Source: Nitrobacter vulgaris (GTDB lineage: Bacteria; Pseudomonadota; Alphaproteobacteria; Rhizobiales; Xanthobacteraceae). From it: a DNA stretch of 60,641 bases. Below the pieces are notes generated by a model. It was not told the DNA's origin, made no database searches, and saw nothing but the letters and a program-made list of their open reading frames with translations. Position 1 is the first letter of the stretch, and each line of letters opens with the position of its first letter. This document shows positions 26,001 to 34,453 of this stretch, piece after piece. The DNA lies in assembly GCF_002028545.1 (NCBI RefSeq), contig NZ_MWPQ01000009.1, positions 1 through 60,641 of the forward strand, written 5' to 3'. The translations under genes were made by a program, and so were the position numbers.

Positions 26001-26681
26001 ATGCGGCGGGCGATCCGTATCGGGGTGCTCTTCGTCACTGGCCTGCTGCTGTTGCCTTATTTGCTGACGCCGCTGTATCGGATCGGCCATCCGGTCTCGA
26101 CGCTGATGATATGGCGCACGCTCTCGGGCGCCCCGATGTCGCGGCAATGGATCGATTTTTCCGCGCTTCCTTCGGCGCTGCCGCGCTCCGTGGTCGCGTC
26201 GGAGGATGCAAAGTTCTGCAGCCATCACGGCATTGATTGGGATTCGCTACGGGATGTGCTCGACGATGCCGAGGACGGCGAGTTCAGGCGTGGCGGCTCC
26301 ACCATCACTCAGCAAGTGGCAAAAAATCTGTTCCTCTGGCCCGGACGCAGCATGGTCCGCAAGGCGCTGGAATTTCCGCTGGCGATGTGGATCGATGCGG
26401 TACTGCCCAAGCAGCGAATTCTCGAAATCTATCTGAATATCGCGGAATGGGGGCCGGGCGGCCAGTTCGGTGTCGAAGCAGGGTCCCGCTATGCCTTCGG
26501 GCGATCCGCAGCCAGCCTAACGGCGCGGGAAGCGGCGCTCTTGGCTGCAATCCTGCCTAATCCAGTCCGGCGCAGCGCCCGAAGGCCCGGCCCGGGGGTT
26601 CGCCGGCTGGCCGGGACCTATATGGTCCGGGCCAGAGCATCCGAACTGCGCAGTTGCTGGCACGGCGATCGTGGCCTATAA
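26001..26681 (+). CDS. mtgA: Monofunctional peptidoglycan transglycosylase
   Basis: Polymerises lipid II into glycan strands at the inner membrane. One N-terminal membrane anchor ([16 protein letters not shown]) is followed by the GT51 domain with [16 protein letters not shown] (catalytic Glu), [20 protein letters not shown], and [22 protein letters not shown]. 226 aa is normal. It precedes rpmF by 99 bases. Confidence 0.96.
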   Translation: MRRAIRIGVLFVTGLLLLPYLLTPLYRIGHPVSTLMIWRTLSGAPMSRQWIDFSALPSALPRSVVASEDAKFCSHHGIDWDSLRDVLDDAEDGEFRRGGSTITQQVAKNLFLWPGRSMVRKALEFPLAMWIDAVLPKQRILEIYLNIAEWGPGGQFGVEAGSRYAFGRSAASLTAREAALLAAILPNPVRRSARRPGPGVRRLAGTYMVRARASELRSCWHGDRGL

Positions 26682-26780
26682 GGCCGGCTTATCAGCATTC
26701 AACTCGCGCGTTCGGGACTCGCCGCGCCTGCCCATTGGCGTTTCGAGACGGACTCGACAACATCCTGTAAGGACACGGAT

Positions 26781-26966
26781 ATGGCCGTTCCAAGAAGAAA
26801 GACATCGCCGTCACGGCGTGGCATGCGCCGTTCGGCAGATGCGCTCAGCAAGCCGACCTACGCCGAGGACAAGGATTCCGGCGAGCTGCGCCGTCCCCAC
26901 CATCTCGACCTGAAAACTGGCATGTACAAGGGCCGGCAGGTTCTGAAGGCCAAGAGCGACTCCTGA
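26781..26966 (+). CDS. rpmF: 50S ribosomal protein L32
   Basis: A 61-residue basic protein beginning [18 protein letters not shown], the conserved L32 N-terminus, with the alphaproteobacterial form lacking the zinc-binding cysteines. Preceded by AGGA-like sequence (GTAAGGACACGGAT) at normal spacing. Confidence 0.98.
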   Translation: MAVPRRKTSPSRRGMRRSADALSKPTYAEDKDSGELRRPHHLDLKTGMYKGRQVLKAKSDS

Positions 26967-27090
26967 GCCCAGGCCTGATCAGCCTTGCGGTCCGGAACAG
27001 GCGCGGGGCTGGAATGAAGGGAGCGCCAGGGACGGAGGGATTCGGCACGCGGTTCTCGAACCTCCCGCTTGAATGAAGGAGGCCTTGGTG

Positions 27091-27732
27091 ATGTCCGTGA
27101 TCGGTTTCCCTCTGCTCCTGATTCCTCTAGCGATCTGCAACATCATTGTCTTCCTGATGCCGGGCGTCCTCTTGACGGAGCCCGTTCTCACCTTGACCTT
27201 GATGTCGGGTGTGCCTTGGCCGGTGACGCTCGGGGACACGCTGCTCGCGCTCGGCATCGTCCTGTTGCTGTTCGAAATTATCAAAAGCGTGCGCCCCGGT
27301 GGCAAGTATCTCACCGACCATCTGCTGTCGCTGGCGGTGTTCGGGGGTGCCGCGGCGGAATTCGTGATGCTGCCGCAATTCGGTTCGTCGACCTACTTCA
27401 TGTTGACGCTGCTGGCGCTGGTCGATTTCCTCTCCGGTTTCGTCTTGCGGGCGCGGCGGCCTGCCCGTGCGGTCACCGGACCGTCGCAAGGCGTGGCAGA
27501 GGCCGAAGCGTGTGAACCGCGCTTCGATCCGGCACCTGCATCCATGGCGTCATCGGTTTCGTCGCCGGAGCCCGCCGACGCACTAACGGTCGTTGCCGAG
27601 CAGGTTCCGGAGAGTGTCCCGCCGATCGTTCATGGCGAGACTGCCGGAGCCGAACGGCATCCGGATGTTCCGGGTCCTCGCATCCAGCCGGGCAGCGAAA
27701 CGCCGATGCCTTCTGATCAGTCCCGCCGCTAG
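27091..27732 (+). CDS. Hypothetical membrane protein with Pro/Ala-rich tail, 213 aa
   Basis: Residues 1-120 hold about four membrane segments (VIGFPLLLIPLAICNIIVFLM, LGDTLLALGIVLLLFEII, LLSLAVFGGAAAEFVML, YFMLTLLALVDFLSGFVL). The rest is a flexible Pro/Glu/Ala-rich cytosolic or periplasmic tail. No recognised domain; I know similar proteins only as Bradyrhizobiaceae hypotheticals. Start taken at the ATG of MSVIGFP, six codons into the open frame. Confidence 0.7.
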   Translation: MSVIGFPLLLIPLAICNIIVFLMPGVLLTEPVLTLTLMSGVPWPVTLGDTLLALGIVLLLFEIIKSVRPGGKYLTDHLLSLAVFGGAAAEFVMLPQFGSSTYFMLTLLALVDFLSGFVLRARRPARAVTGPSQGVAEAEACEPRFDPAPASMASSVSSPEPADALTVVAEQVPESVPPIVHGETAGAERHPDVPGPRIQPGSETPMPSDQSRR

Positions 27733-27773
27733 CGCCCAGCTTCTGAGTTCGTCAGAACGGAAAGGCTGGAGGC

Positions 27774-27995
27774 TCAGATGACGCGCAGTAGCCGCGGACC
27801 AGACCGCGCGCCCGCTTGATTCCGCTCGCCCGTTGAATGATAGGCTGCCTGGGCGACCTGTGGCGTCGCGCGGCGGAACATCCGCGTCTGTGGACTATGC
27901 TCCGCGACGGCGATCAGTTGCGTGACAAAGAACGCGTCATGGCGCGCCGTGGAACGCCGAACCAGCCGACGCTCCACGGGCGCGACGGCTGACAT
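27774..27995 (-). CDS. Hypothetical protein, 73 aa
   Basis: Reads MSAVAPVERRLVRRS, then HDAFFVTQLIAVAEHSPQTRMFRRATPQVAQAAY. This FVTQLIA...APQTR...RR..P pattern is one I associate with small conserved hypotheticals of Bradyrhizobium and relatives. AGGG lies a few bases before the ATG. It converges with the gene on its left. The opposite frame in the same stretch also stays open but lacks such a signature. Confidence 0.6.
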   Translation of the reverse strand: MSAVAPVERRLVRRSTARHDAFFVTQLIAVAEHSPQTRMFRRATPQVAQAAYHSTGERNQAGARSGPRLLRVI

Positions 27996-28314
27996 CGGCC
28001 CTGGGCTCGGAGACTTTGTCGCGCCGCTGCGGTCCCGCCCGGGATTGGCAGCGATTCCAGATATCCGGCCCGTTCCTGCGATCGTCATCGTTGATGCAGC
28101 CTGTGTGAATGTGTTGTTCCGGGACATTGTGCCCGTGCTCGCAACGACCATCGCAAAAGCTGTGCCGGGACCGCTTCCTTGGGAAGGAAACGCATTTGGG
28201 TTGGAAATGGCGATCTTTAGGGTTGTTTTATGAACTTTACCTAGCGTGTCCGGGACGGGACGCTCTATTCTTTAAGATGGGAATCACTTGGCAGCGTCCT
28301 AAAATGAGGCGACC
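27996..28314. other. 319-base region before the GGDEF/EAL gene
   Basis: No further gene supported. It should contain the promoters of the divergent 73-aa gene and the GGDEF/EAL gene. A GC-rich first part gives way to AT-richer sequence near 28205-28300. Confidence 0.4.
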
Positions 28315-30093
28315 GTGACATCCGCCATTTCACCGGCAGTCAATCCCTCGTCCGGCGCTGATGCGTCACAAGCCGCCAGCGCGCCTACGGCCCTGCCCCG
28401 AGCGACTCAAGAACCCCGGGTGCCGGCGATTCTTGCGGCGCTGGGTCGGGCCGCGTTTACTTGGGATATTCCAAGCGATTCCCTGACCTGGACCGAGGGA
28501 GCGGCATCGATCTTTCAGGACATCGACCCGCCCTCGCTTGCTACCGGAAACGGGTATGGAGCTCTGATCGAACCGTCAGGATCGATCCGTGTCGATATTT
28601 TGTCAGCCACGCCAACCGCCCGGCAGCGCTGTGGGGAGGGAGTGCCCTATCGCATCGAATATGGACTGCGCGCCAGTGCCTCCGCGCCGATGCTGTGGAT
28701 TGAGGAGTCCGGATGCTGGTTCGCCGACGCCGATGGCAAGGCGGTGCGCGTCGAGGGTATCGTGCGGCTTGAGAATGAGCGGCGGGCGCGGGACGAGCGG
28801 CTTATCAGTCTGTCCCGGAACGATGCCCTGACCGGCGAGCTTAATCGCACGTATCTGACGGCGGCTCTCGCCGAAGCGATCGAGGAAGCCGTGCGCTACC
28901 GCTCGTCGTTTGCGTTCATGATGGTCGGGATCGATCACCTCGCGCGCATCAACAATGCTTTCGGCTTCGATGTCGCCGACGAGGTGATCGGCGATGTCGC
29001 CAGGCGCATCCGGGCGCGATTGCGCGGCGGCGACGTTCTTGGCCGCTTCTCCGGCAACAAGTTCGGAGTGATCCTGAAGAACTGCGGTTTGGACGACGTG
29101 AGTGTCGCGGCCGAACGCCTTCTGGCGGGCATCCGCGAAGAGATCGTGATGACCAAATCCGGCCCCGTTTCGGTCACCGCCTCGATCGGCGCCGTTTTGG
29201 CTCCGCGTTATGCTCGGACCGCTGATGAAGCGATCAATCGCGCCCAGGAAGTCCTCGAGGCTGCGAAAAGTCGCCGTAGCGGTTCGCTCGCAGTGTGGCG
29301 ACCCGATATTGAGCGCGACGCGCAGCGTCGAATCAACATCAGGGTTACCGACGAGATCGTGACCGCATTGAACGAGCGCCGTATTCTCACCGCTTTCGAG
29401 CGGGTGGTCGACGCGCGCACGCGTGAAACGGCGTTTTATGAGTGCCTGGTCCGGATGCAGCAGCAGAACGGTCAGGTTCTGCTCGCGCCTGATGTCGTGC
29501 CGGTAGCGGAGAAGCTCGGTCTGATCCGTCTGGTCGATCATCGCGTGCTGGAGCTTGTCATCGCCGAGCTCGCGGAAGCGCCCCACGTCCGGCTCAGCCT
29601 CAATATCTCGCCGGAGACCACCATGGACGTTGATTGGTGGACAGCGATCGAAGCACTGATGGGTGCGCATCCCGGCGTGGCCGAACGCCTGACCGTGGAG
29701 ATTACCGAAACTGCGGCGATACAGGATATCGACGACGTCCAACGATTCGTCACGCGGTTGAAGAACTTGGGCAGTCGCATTGCGATCGACGATTTCGGAG
29801 CCGGCTACACCTCGTTCCGGAACTTGCGCAAGCTCGGCGTGGATATCGTCAAAATCGACGGCGCGTTCGTGCACAACCTCGCGCGCTCCTCCGACGACCG
29901 GGCGTTCGTGCAGACGCTGATCGATCTCGCGCGGCGGCTCGATATCAGGACGGTTGCCGAGTGGGTTCAGGACGAGCAATCCGCCGCCATGCTGCGCGAC
30001 TGGGGCTGCGACTACATCCAGGGTAGGCTGATCGGCCTCGCTTCGCCGACGCGGCCATGGAACGTTCCGGCGGCTGTTCCGGCGGCGAACTGA
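28315..30093 (+). CDS. Degenerate GGDEF / EAL cyclic-di-GMP signalling protein, 592 aa
   Basis: GTG start with GAGG upstream. Residues about 45-150 look like a PAS sensor. The GGDEF domain (about 170-330) has SGNKF where active cyclases have GG(D/E)EF, so synthesis of cyclic di-GMP is unlikely. The EAL domain (about 345-580) reads ECL in place of EAL but keeps the metal-binding Glu, the NIS Asn, EITET, DDFGAG and KIDG. The later AEGVE-type motif is AEWVQ, where the second Glu is Gln, so phosphodiesterase activity is uncertain. Cytosolic, no membrane segment. A signal receptor or weak phosphodiesterase is the likeliest role. Confidence 0.9.
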   Translation: MTSAISPAVNPSSGADASQAASAPTALPRATQEPRVPAILAALGRAAFTWDIPSDSLTWTEGAASIFQDIDPPSLATGNGYGALIEPSGSIRVDILSATPTARQRCGEGVPYRIEYGLRASASAPMLWIEESGCWFADADGKAVRVEGIVRLENERRARDERLISLSRNDALTGELNRTYLTAALAEAIEEAVRYRSSFAFMMVGIDHLARINNAFGFDVADEVIGDVARRIRARLRGGDVLGRFSGNKFGVILKNCGLDDVSVAAERLLAGIREEIVMTKSGPVSVTASIGAVLAPRYARTADEAINRAQEVLEAAKSRRSGSLAVWRPDIERDAQRRINIRVTDEIVTALNERRILTAFERVVDARTRETAFYECLVRMQQQNGQVLLAPDVVPVAEKLGLIRLVDHRVLELVIAELAEAPHVRLSLNISPETTMDVDWWTAIEALMGAHPGVAERLTVEITETAAIQDIDDVQRFVTRLKNLGSRIAIDDFGAGYTSFRNLRKLGVDIVKIDGAFVHNLARSSDDRAFVQTLIDLARRLDIRTVAEWVQDEQSAAMLRDWGCDYIQGRLIGLASPTRPWNVPAAVPAAN

Positions 30094-30222
30094 AATCCTT
30101 TATTCGCAATGAAGCAGATGCTGCCTCTTCGCTTCTGTCGGGAAGATCGGAATGCACCGCGATGATGTGTGACGAGATGTGTTCATCCCAATAGGCACGC
30201 TTGAGCACAACGTCTTCAAGCC

Positions 30223-31281
30223 TCAGGTGACGTCAACGCGACGGAATCCATTCCACAGGGCGGTGGCAGCGCCCGACGTCAGCACCGGAAGGACGCGGGC
30301 AGTCTGATAGTTTCCGTTGAGGGAAATTCGCGGTAGCGCGGTCGGATGCTCCGCATTCTCAGGAAAGATCATGCCCGGTCGCGTCGTGATCGCAGTATTG
30401 AAACCGGCCGCCTTGGTCATAGCGAACTCGCGCACTCCCGCGGCGTCACGGTCGCCGTAGGGATAGGCGAGATGGACGACCGCACGCTGCAAGACAGCTT
30501 CGATCTGTGTCCGGCTGAAGGTGATCTCCTGAAGGGCCTGCTCCTCGCTTCGCTTTGCGAGGTTGCAGTGACTGACGGTATGAGCGCCGATCGTGACCAG
30601 CGGATCGGTGGCGAACGCTTTCAATTCGTCCCAGGATAGACACAGCTCCGCGCTGATGATGGATTCATCGACGCTATAGCGTGCACACAACCCATCCAGT
30701 TCGCGCGCGACATCGCGGTCGTCCGGCAGCCCACGCAGCAGATCGTGAATGAGAGAGAACGCTCCCTGCTTTTGTTCGACTGTGCGGGTATCGAGACGTA
30801 TGGCGGTGTCACCGATCGTGCTGTCGATCCGCTCGGTGGAGGCAATGACCCGTTCGAGCGCTACCCACCAGAGGTGACCGGTTCCGTTTGCGAAATCATT
30901 CGCGACATAGACGGTGAACGGCGCGTCATATTCGCGCATTGCGGGCAGTGCGAAGTCGCGGTTATCGCGGTAGCCATCGTCGAAGGTGAAGCACGCAAAC
31001 CGTCGCGAGAAGTCGCGTTGGCTCAACCGGCGATGCATCTCGTCCGCGGTCACGATGTCGATTCCGCGCGACCGGACATGGGCCAGGATCATGCGCAGAA
31101 ATTCCGGAGTCACTTCCAGGTGATGATTGGGTTGGAATGGAGCATTTCGGCGCGGCCGCACATGGTGCAGCATGAAGATCGTTCCGACGCCTGCGAAGAT
31201 CGGCCGCAGCAGATGATGAGCGCCGCTGAAATACAGGGCATCCAATCCGGCCCGAATGACGGTGTTGCGGAGCTGCTTCAT
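30223..31281 (-). CDS. NodB-type polysaccharide deacetylase, 352 aa
   Basis: Metal-dependent de-N-acetylase fold: the catalytic Asp pair is in FTFDDGYRDN, the metal His pair in GAHTVSHCNLAKR, and the later motif is LAYPYGDRDA. An N-terminal helix with FAGVGTIFMLHHV and no clear cleavable signal peptide suggests a cytosolic or anchored enzyme acting on glycan or lipid-linked sugars. No glycosyltransferases are near, so the substrate is unknown. Stands alone. Confidence 0.9.
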   Translation of the reverse strand: MKQLRNTVIRAGLDALYFSGAHHLLRPIFAGVGTIFMLHHVRPRRNAPFQPNHHLEVTPEFLRMILAHVRSRGIDIVTADEMHRRLSQRDFSRRFACFTFDDGYRDNRDFALPAMREYDAPFTVYVANDFANGTGHLWWVALERVIASTERIDSTIGDTAIRLDTRTVEQKQGAFSLIHDLLRGLPDDRDVARELDGLCARYSVDESIISAELCLSWDELKAFATDPLVTIGAHTVSHCNLAKRSEEQALQEITFSRTQIEAVLQRAVVHLAYPYGDRDAAGVREFAMTKAAGFNTAITTRPGMIFPENAEHPTALPRISLNGNYQTARVLPVLTSGAATALWNGFRRVDVT

Positions 31282-31545
31282 TTGAAGTGATCGGCCAGTC
31301 CCTGCTGTTGACCAAATCTTAGTCGGAAACGGTTGAAGAAACGGTTATCCCTTCGGTCCGTCGCTGATGAGGCCTCCGTTTCATTTCGGTTTGACAGCCC
31401 GGCAAGGGTTTGTTTTCTCTTCATTTCGTCACGCGCGGCCGACCGAATCGCGTCCGGCTTTACCCGGTGCGCGTTTCAAAAGCTGGAGCGGATTGCATGA
31501 TCCGGTCCGTCGGCAGCCGGCAGATTTTGCGCGACAGGATATTGA

Positions 31546-32937
31546 ATGCGCGGATTTTTCAGATGGAGCAGCAAGTGGTGGCCGGGTGTCATCCCGCTCA
31601 CCGTTCTTTGGGGGCTAGCCGCTTGGACGACAACGGGTCCGCTGGAAGCCGATCTGAGCGAGCAGGCCGCCGCCGTACTCAAGGACAGCGTTCTCGATAA
31701 AACCACGATCAGCGCCGCCGGGCGCGACATTATGTTCTCCGCCGAGGCGTTTTCGGAGCAGGAACGCAGCAACGCGGTGGCCTCGGTAGAGACGGTCCCG
31801 GGTGTGCGACGGGTCAACGATCGCACCGCGCTCGTCGCCGAAGCCAAACCGTTTGTTTGGACCATCGAACGGAAGGTCGGAAGGGTAACGCTCGGCGGAA
31901 ACGCGCCGTTGCCGGTGGTCAAGAACAAACTGCTGGACGCTGCGCGTGCAACGTTTGCCGGCATCGACATCGCTGATCACATGGATTTAAAGCGCGGGGC
32001 GCCGCCGAGATTTGAAGCCGCAGCGACACTACTGATCGGTGAGACAGGCAAGCTCAAGACCGGCAAGGCAACGATTTCGGATTTAACGGTGAACCTGTCA
32101 GGCATGGCGCGTGAACTTGGCGGACGCGAGGCAATCGCCTCGGCGCTGAAGAATTTGCCTGACGGATATTCGGTCGCCAACGATATTCACGCCCCGCCAT
32201 ATGTCTTCGAGGCCAACAAGGATCCGGTCGCCGGGACGCTGATATTGACGGGGTATGTGCCCGACAATGCGATTCATGCCACGATCGTTGCATCCGCGGG
32301 CCGCAAATTCGGCGAGAAAATCATCGATAAGCTCAAGGCAAGTCTGGGTGCGCCGGCAGGCTTCGATGCCGTCGTCACGCGGGCGCTGCGATCTTTGTCG
32401 CGTCTGTCGACAGGGAGACTCGTCGTCTCTGATCGGAGCGTCGATCTCTCCGGCGACGCGCTATATGACCCGGCCGAAAGGCAAATCCGCGCTAATTTGC
32501 CCAAGGATCTACCTCGTGGCTGGGAGGCAAAAATGGAAATTTCGGTCAAGCCGCCGGCAGCCCCGGTCGATCCGACGGTGTGTCAGCAACTGTTCGGTGA
32601 ACTTCTGGAGAAGCGCACCATTCAGTTTGAAACCGGTCAGGCGACGTTGGAGCTCGATTCGATCGGCCTGCTCGATCAATTGACGGAAACCGCGCTGCGT
32701 TGCCCGACGGCCACAATCGAGATCGTGGGGCACACCGACAGTGACGGTGATGCGTCATTTAACCAGACACTGTCTGAACGACGCGCGCAGGCGGTTGTGG
32801 ACTTTCTGGTGAAAGCCGGATTGCCTGCCAGTCGATTCAGGCCGATCGGATTCGGCAGCGCTCAGCCAATTGCCACCAATGACACCGACGAGGGCAAAGC
32901 GAAGAATCGACGCATTGATTTCATTGTGAGGCAGTAA
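31546..32937 (+). CDS. OmpA-family protein with BON-like repeats, 463 aa
   Basis: One N-terminal membrane segment (WWPGVIPLTVLWGLAAW). Residues about 40-330 hold two or three BON-like modules (VETVPGVRRVNDR, LTGYVPDNAIH). The C-terminal 110 residues form an OmpA-like peptidoglycan-binding domain (QFETGQATLE, IVGHTDSDGD, LSERRAQAV, KNRRIDFIV). This layout resembles mycobacterial ArfA-type proteins and envelope anchors. RBS AGGA precedes the ATG. The next gene follows after 4 bases, so they form an operon. Specific role unknown. Confidence 0.87.
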   Translation: MRGFFRWSSKWWPGVIPLTVLWGLAAWTTTGPLEADLSEQAAAVLKDSVLDKTTISAAGRDIMFSAEAFSEQERSNAVASVETVPGVRRVNDRTALVAEAKPFVWTIERKVGRVTLGGNAPLPVVKNKLLDAARATFAGIDIADHMDLKRGAPPRFEAAATLLIGETGKLKTGKATISDLTVNLSGMARELGGREAIASALKNLPDGYSVANDIHAPPYVFEANKDPVAGTLILTGYVPDNAIHATIVASAGRKFGEKIIDKLKASLGAPAGFDAVVTRALRSLSRLSTGRLVVSDRSVDLSGDALYDPAERQIRANLPKDLPRGWEAKMEISVKPPAAPVDPTVCQQLFGELLEKRTIQFETGQATLELDSIGLLDQLTETALRCPTATIEIVGHTDSDGDASFNQTLSERRAQAVVDFLVKAGLPASRFRPIGFGSAQPIATNDTDEGKAKNRRIDFIVRQ

Positions 32938-32941
32938 AGAT

Positions 32942-33268
32942 ATGGTCTACCTGGCAGGATTTCACTGGGTTTGGCTCATTGTATCGTTGCTGCTTGGCCT
33001 TGCTATGGGTTGGATTGCGGTGGTGCATCGCGGGCGGGGAGTCCCAAAACCAACTGCGCGGTGGCTATCGGCTTTGGTCTTAGCGCTGATTGTGGCAGCT
33101 TTCATGCACGTTGTTCCCGGCCGGTTCGGTTATTGGCTTGACCTTGGACTGGTGATGCTCGGAGTCTATCTTGTAGGTTGCGCGGTCGGATCGTGGTTGC
33201 GCGAGGGGGTAGTCTCGCGTCAGGCGGCGTCCGGGGGATCGACGGAACACTCTGGCGAGACACTCTGA
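32942..33268 (+). CDS. Small membrane protein, 108 aa
   Basis: Three hydrophobic segments (WVWLIVSLLLGLAMGWIAVV, LSALVLALIVAAFM, LGLVMLGVYLVGCAVG) and a short basic/serine tail. Four bases separate it from the OmpA/BON gene, so it is very likely cotranscribed and may act with it in the envelope. No family recognised. Confidence 0.75.
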   Translation: MVYLAGFHWVWLIVSLLLGLAMGWIAVVHRGRGVPKPTARWLSALVLALIVAAFMHVVPGRFGYWLDLGLVMLGVYLVGCAVGSWLREGVVSRQAASGGSTEHSGETL

Positions 33269-33346
33269 TGTGTTGAAATTAAGGGATTTGTTGACGCCGG
33301 CTGAATTCCACTAGGAACCAAAACACGCTACGACCATGTCCCGTGA

Positions 33347-34453
33347 ATGAATGCGGAAAGGCACGACGTTGCCGTGGACCGCATTTCGAGGTTCTCGATG
33401 CTTGGATTAATACGCAGAGCGATTTCGATTCTGCGCCGGAAACGAATCCTGCACAAGCTCGGTGTGGCGATCAGCGTCACTGTTATCGCGGCCGCTTTCT
33501 ACGTGCTCTTCCATATTCTCCGGGACATCGATGTCGAGGAGGTGATGGAGGCCATCAAGCGGACCGAGTGGAGCTCGATCGCGTTGGCGGGCCTGTTCGT
33601 TGCCGCGGGCTATTTCACGCTGACATTCTATGACTTGTTTGCAGTGCGGACCATCGGGGTCACTCATGTCCCCTACCGCGTCACGGCGTTCGCGGCTTTT
33701 ACCAGCTATTCGGTCGGCCACAACGTCGGCGCCAGCGTGTTTACTGGCGGGGCGGTGCGCTATCGCATCTATTCCGCCTGGGGGTTGAATGCGGTCGATG
33801 TCGCAAAAGTCTGCTTTCTGGCGGGTCTCACCTTCTGGCTCGGCAATGCCGCCGTGCTCGGACTTGGTATCGCCTACCACCCCGAGGCGGCGACGAGCAT
33901 TGATCAGCTTCCGCCAGTGTTCAATAGGCTGATCGCAATCGCGATCATTCTTGCACTGATCGGGTATGTGATCTGGGTTGGGATCCGGCCGCGTCGCGTT
34001 GGTAGCGGGGCATGGACGGTGGTTCTGCCGGGCAGTCGGCTGACGCTGCTGCAAATTTTTATCGGAATCGTCGATCTGGGATTTTGCGCACTCGCGATGT
34101 ACGTGCTGCTTCCCCACCAGCCCAATGTCGGCTTTGTCGTTGTCGCGGTGATTTTTGTGTCCGCGACGTTGCTGGGTTTTGCAAGTCATTCGCCCGGGGG
34201 GCTCGGCGTGTTCGACGCTGCCATGCTGATCGGCCTGTGGCAGATGGAGAAGAAGGATCTTCTGGCCGGGATGCTGTTGTTCCGGCTGTTCTATTATGTT
34301 TTGCCCTTCACCATTTCCATAATCTTGCTCACGTTTCGGGAAGTTTTTGTCAGCGCGCGAATGAGACGCGTGGGTAAGGCGCCGACCGGATCGAAAGCTG
34401 GACCCGACAGTAAACTGCCCTATCTGGGGGAGCATGGCGATTCTGGCGCCTGA
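33347..34453 (+). CDS. UPF0104 / MprF-N-terminal-like membrane protein, 368 aa
   Basis: Seven or eight membrane segments and the family signatures FTSYSVGHNVGASVFTGGAVRYR and SHSPGGLGVFDAAML, as in the lipid-flippase half of lysylphosphatidylglycerol synthase; the synthase half is absent. Known relatives (YbhN group) are thought to move or modify lipids. Its last 20 bases overlap the phoR start, so both are made from one transcript. This is worth noting because phosphate-starved rhizobia remodel membrane lipids. Confidence 0.88.
   Translation: MNAERHDVAVDRISRFSMLGLIRRAISILRRKRILHKLGVAISVTVIAAAFYVLFHILRDIDVEEVMEAIKRTEWSSIALAGLFVAAGYFTLTFYDLFAVRTIGVTHVPYRVTAFAAFTSYSVGHNVGASVFTGGAVRYRIYSAWGLNAVDVAKVCFLAGLTFWLGNAAVLGLGIAYHPEAATSIDQLPPVFNRLIAIAIILALIGYVIWVGIRPRRVGSGAWTVVLPGSRLTLLQIFIGIVDLGFCALAMYVLLPHQPNVGFVVVAVIFVSATLLGFASHSPGGLGVFDAAMLIGLWQMEKKDLLAGMLLFRLFYYVLPFTISIILLTFREVFVSARMRRVGKAPTGSKAGPDSKLPYLGEHGDSGA

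Noticed and set aside
28603-29979. Minus-strand 458-codon frame
   Set aside because: Antisense to the GGDEF/EAL gene, whose domains are clear.
29945-30208. Minus-strand 87-codon frame after the GGDEF/EAL gene
   Set aside because: The first 40 residues look fairly protein-like, but most of it overlaps the end of the EAL domain and it has no clear RBS.
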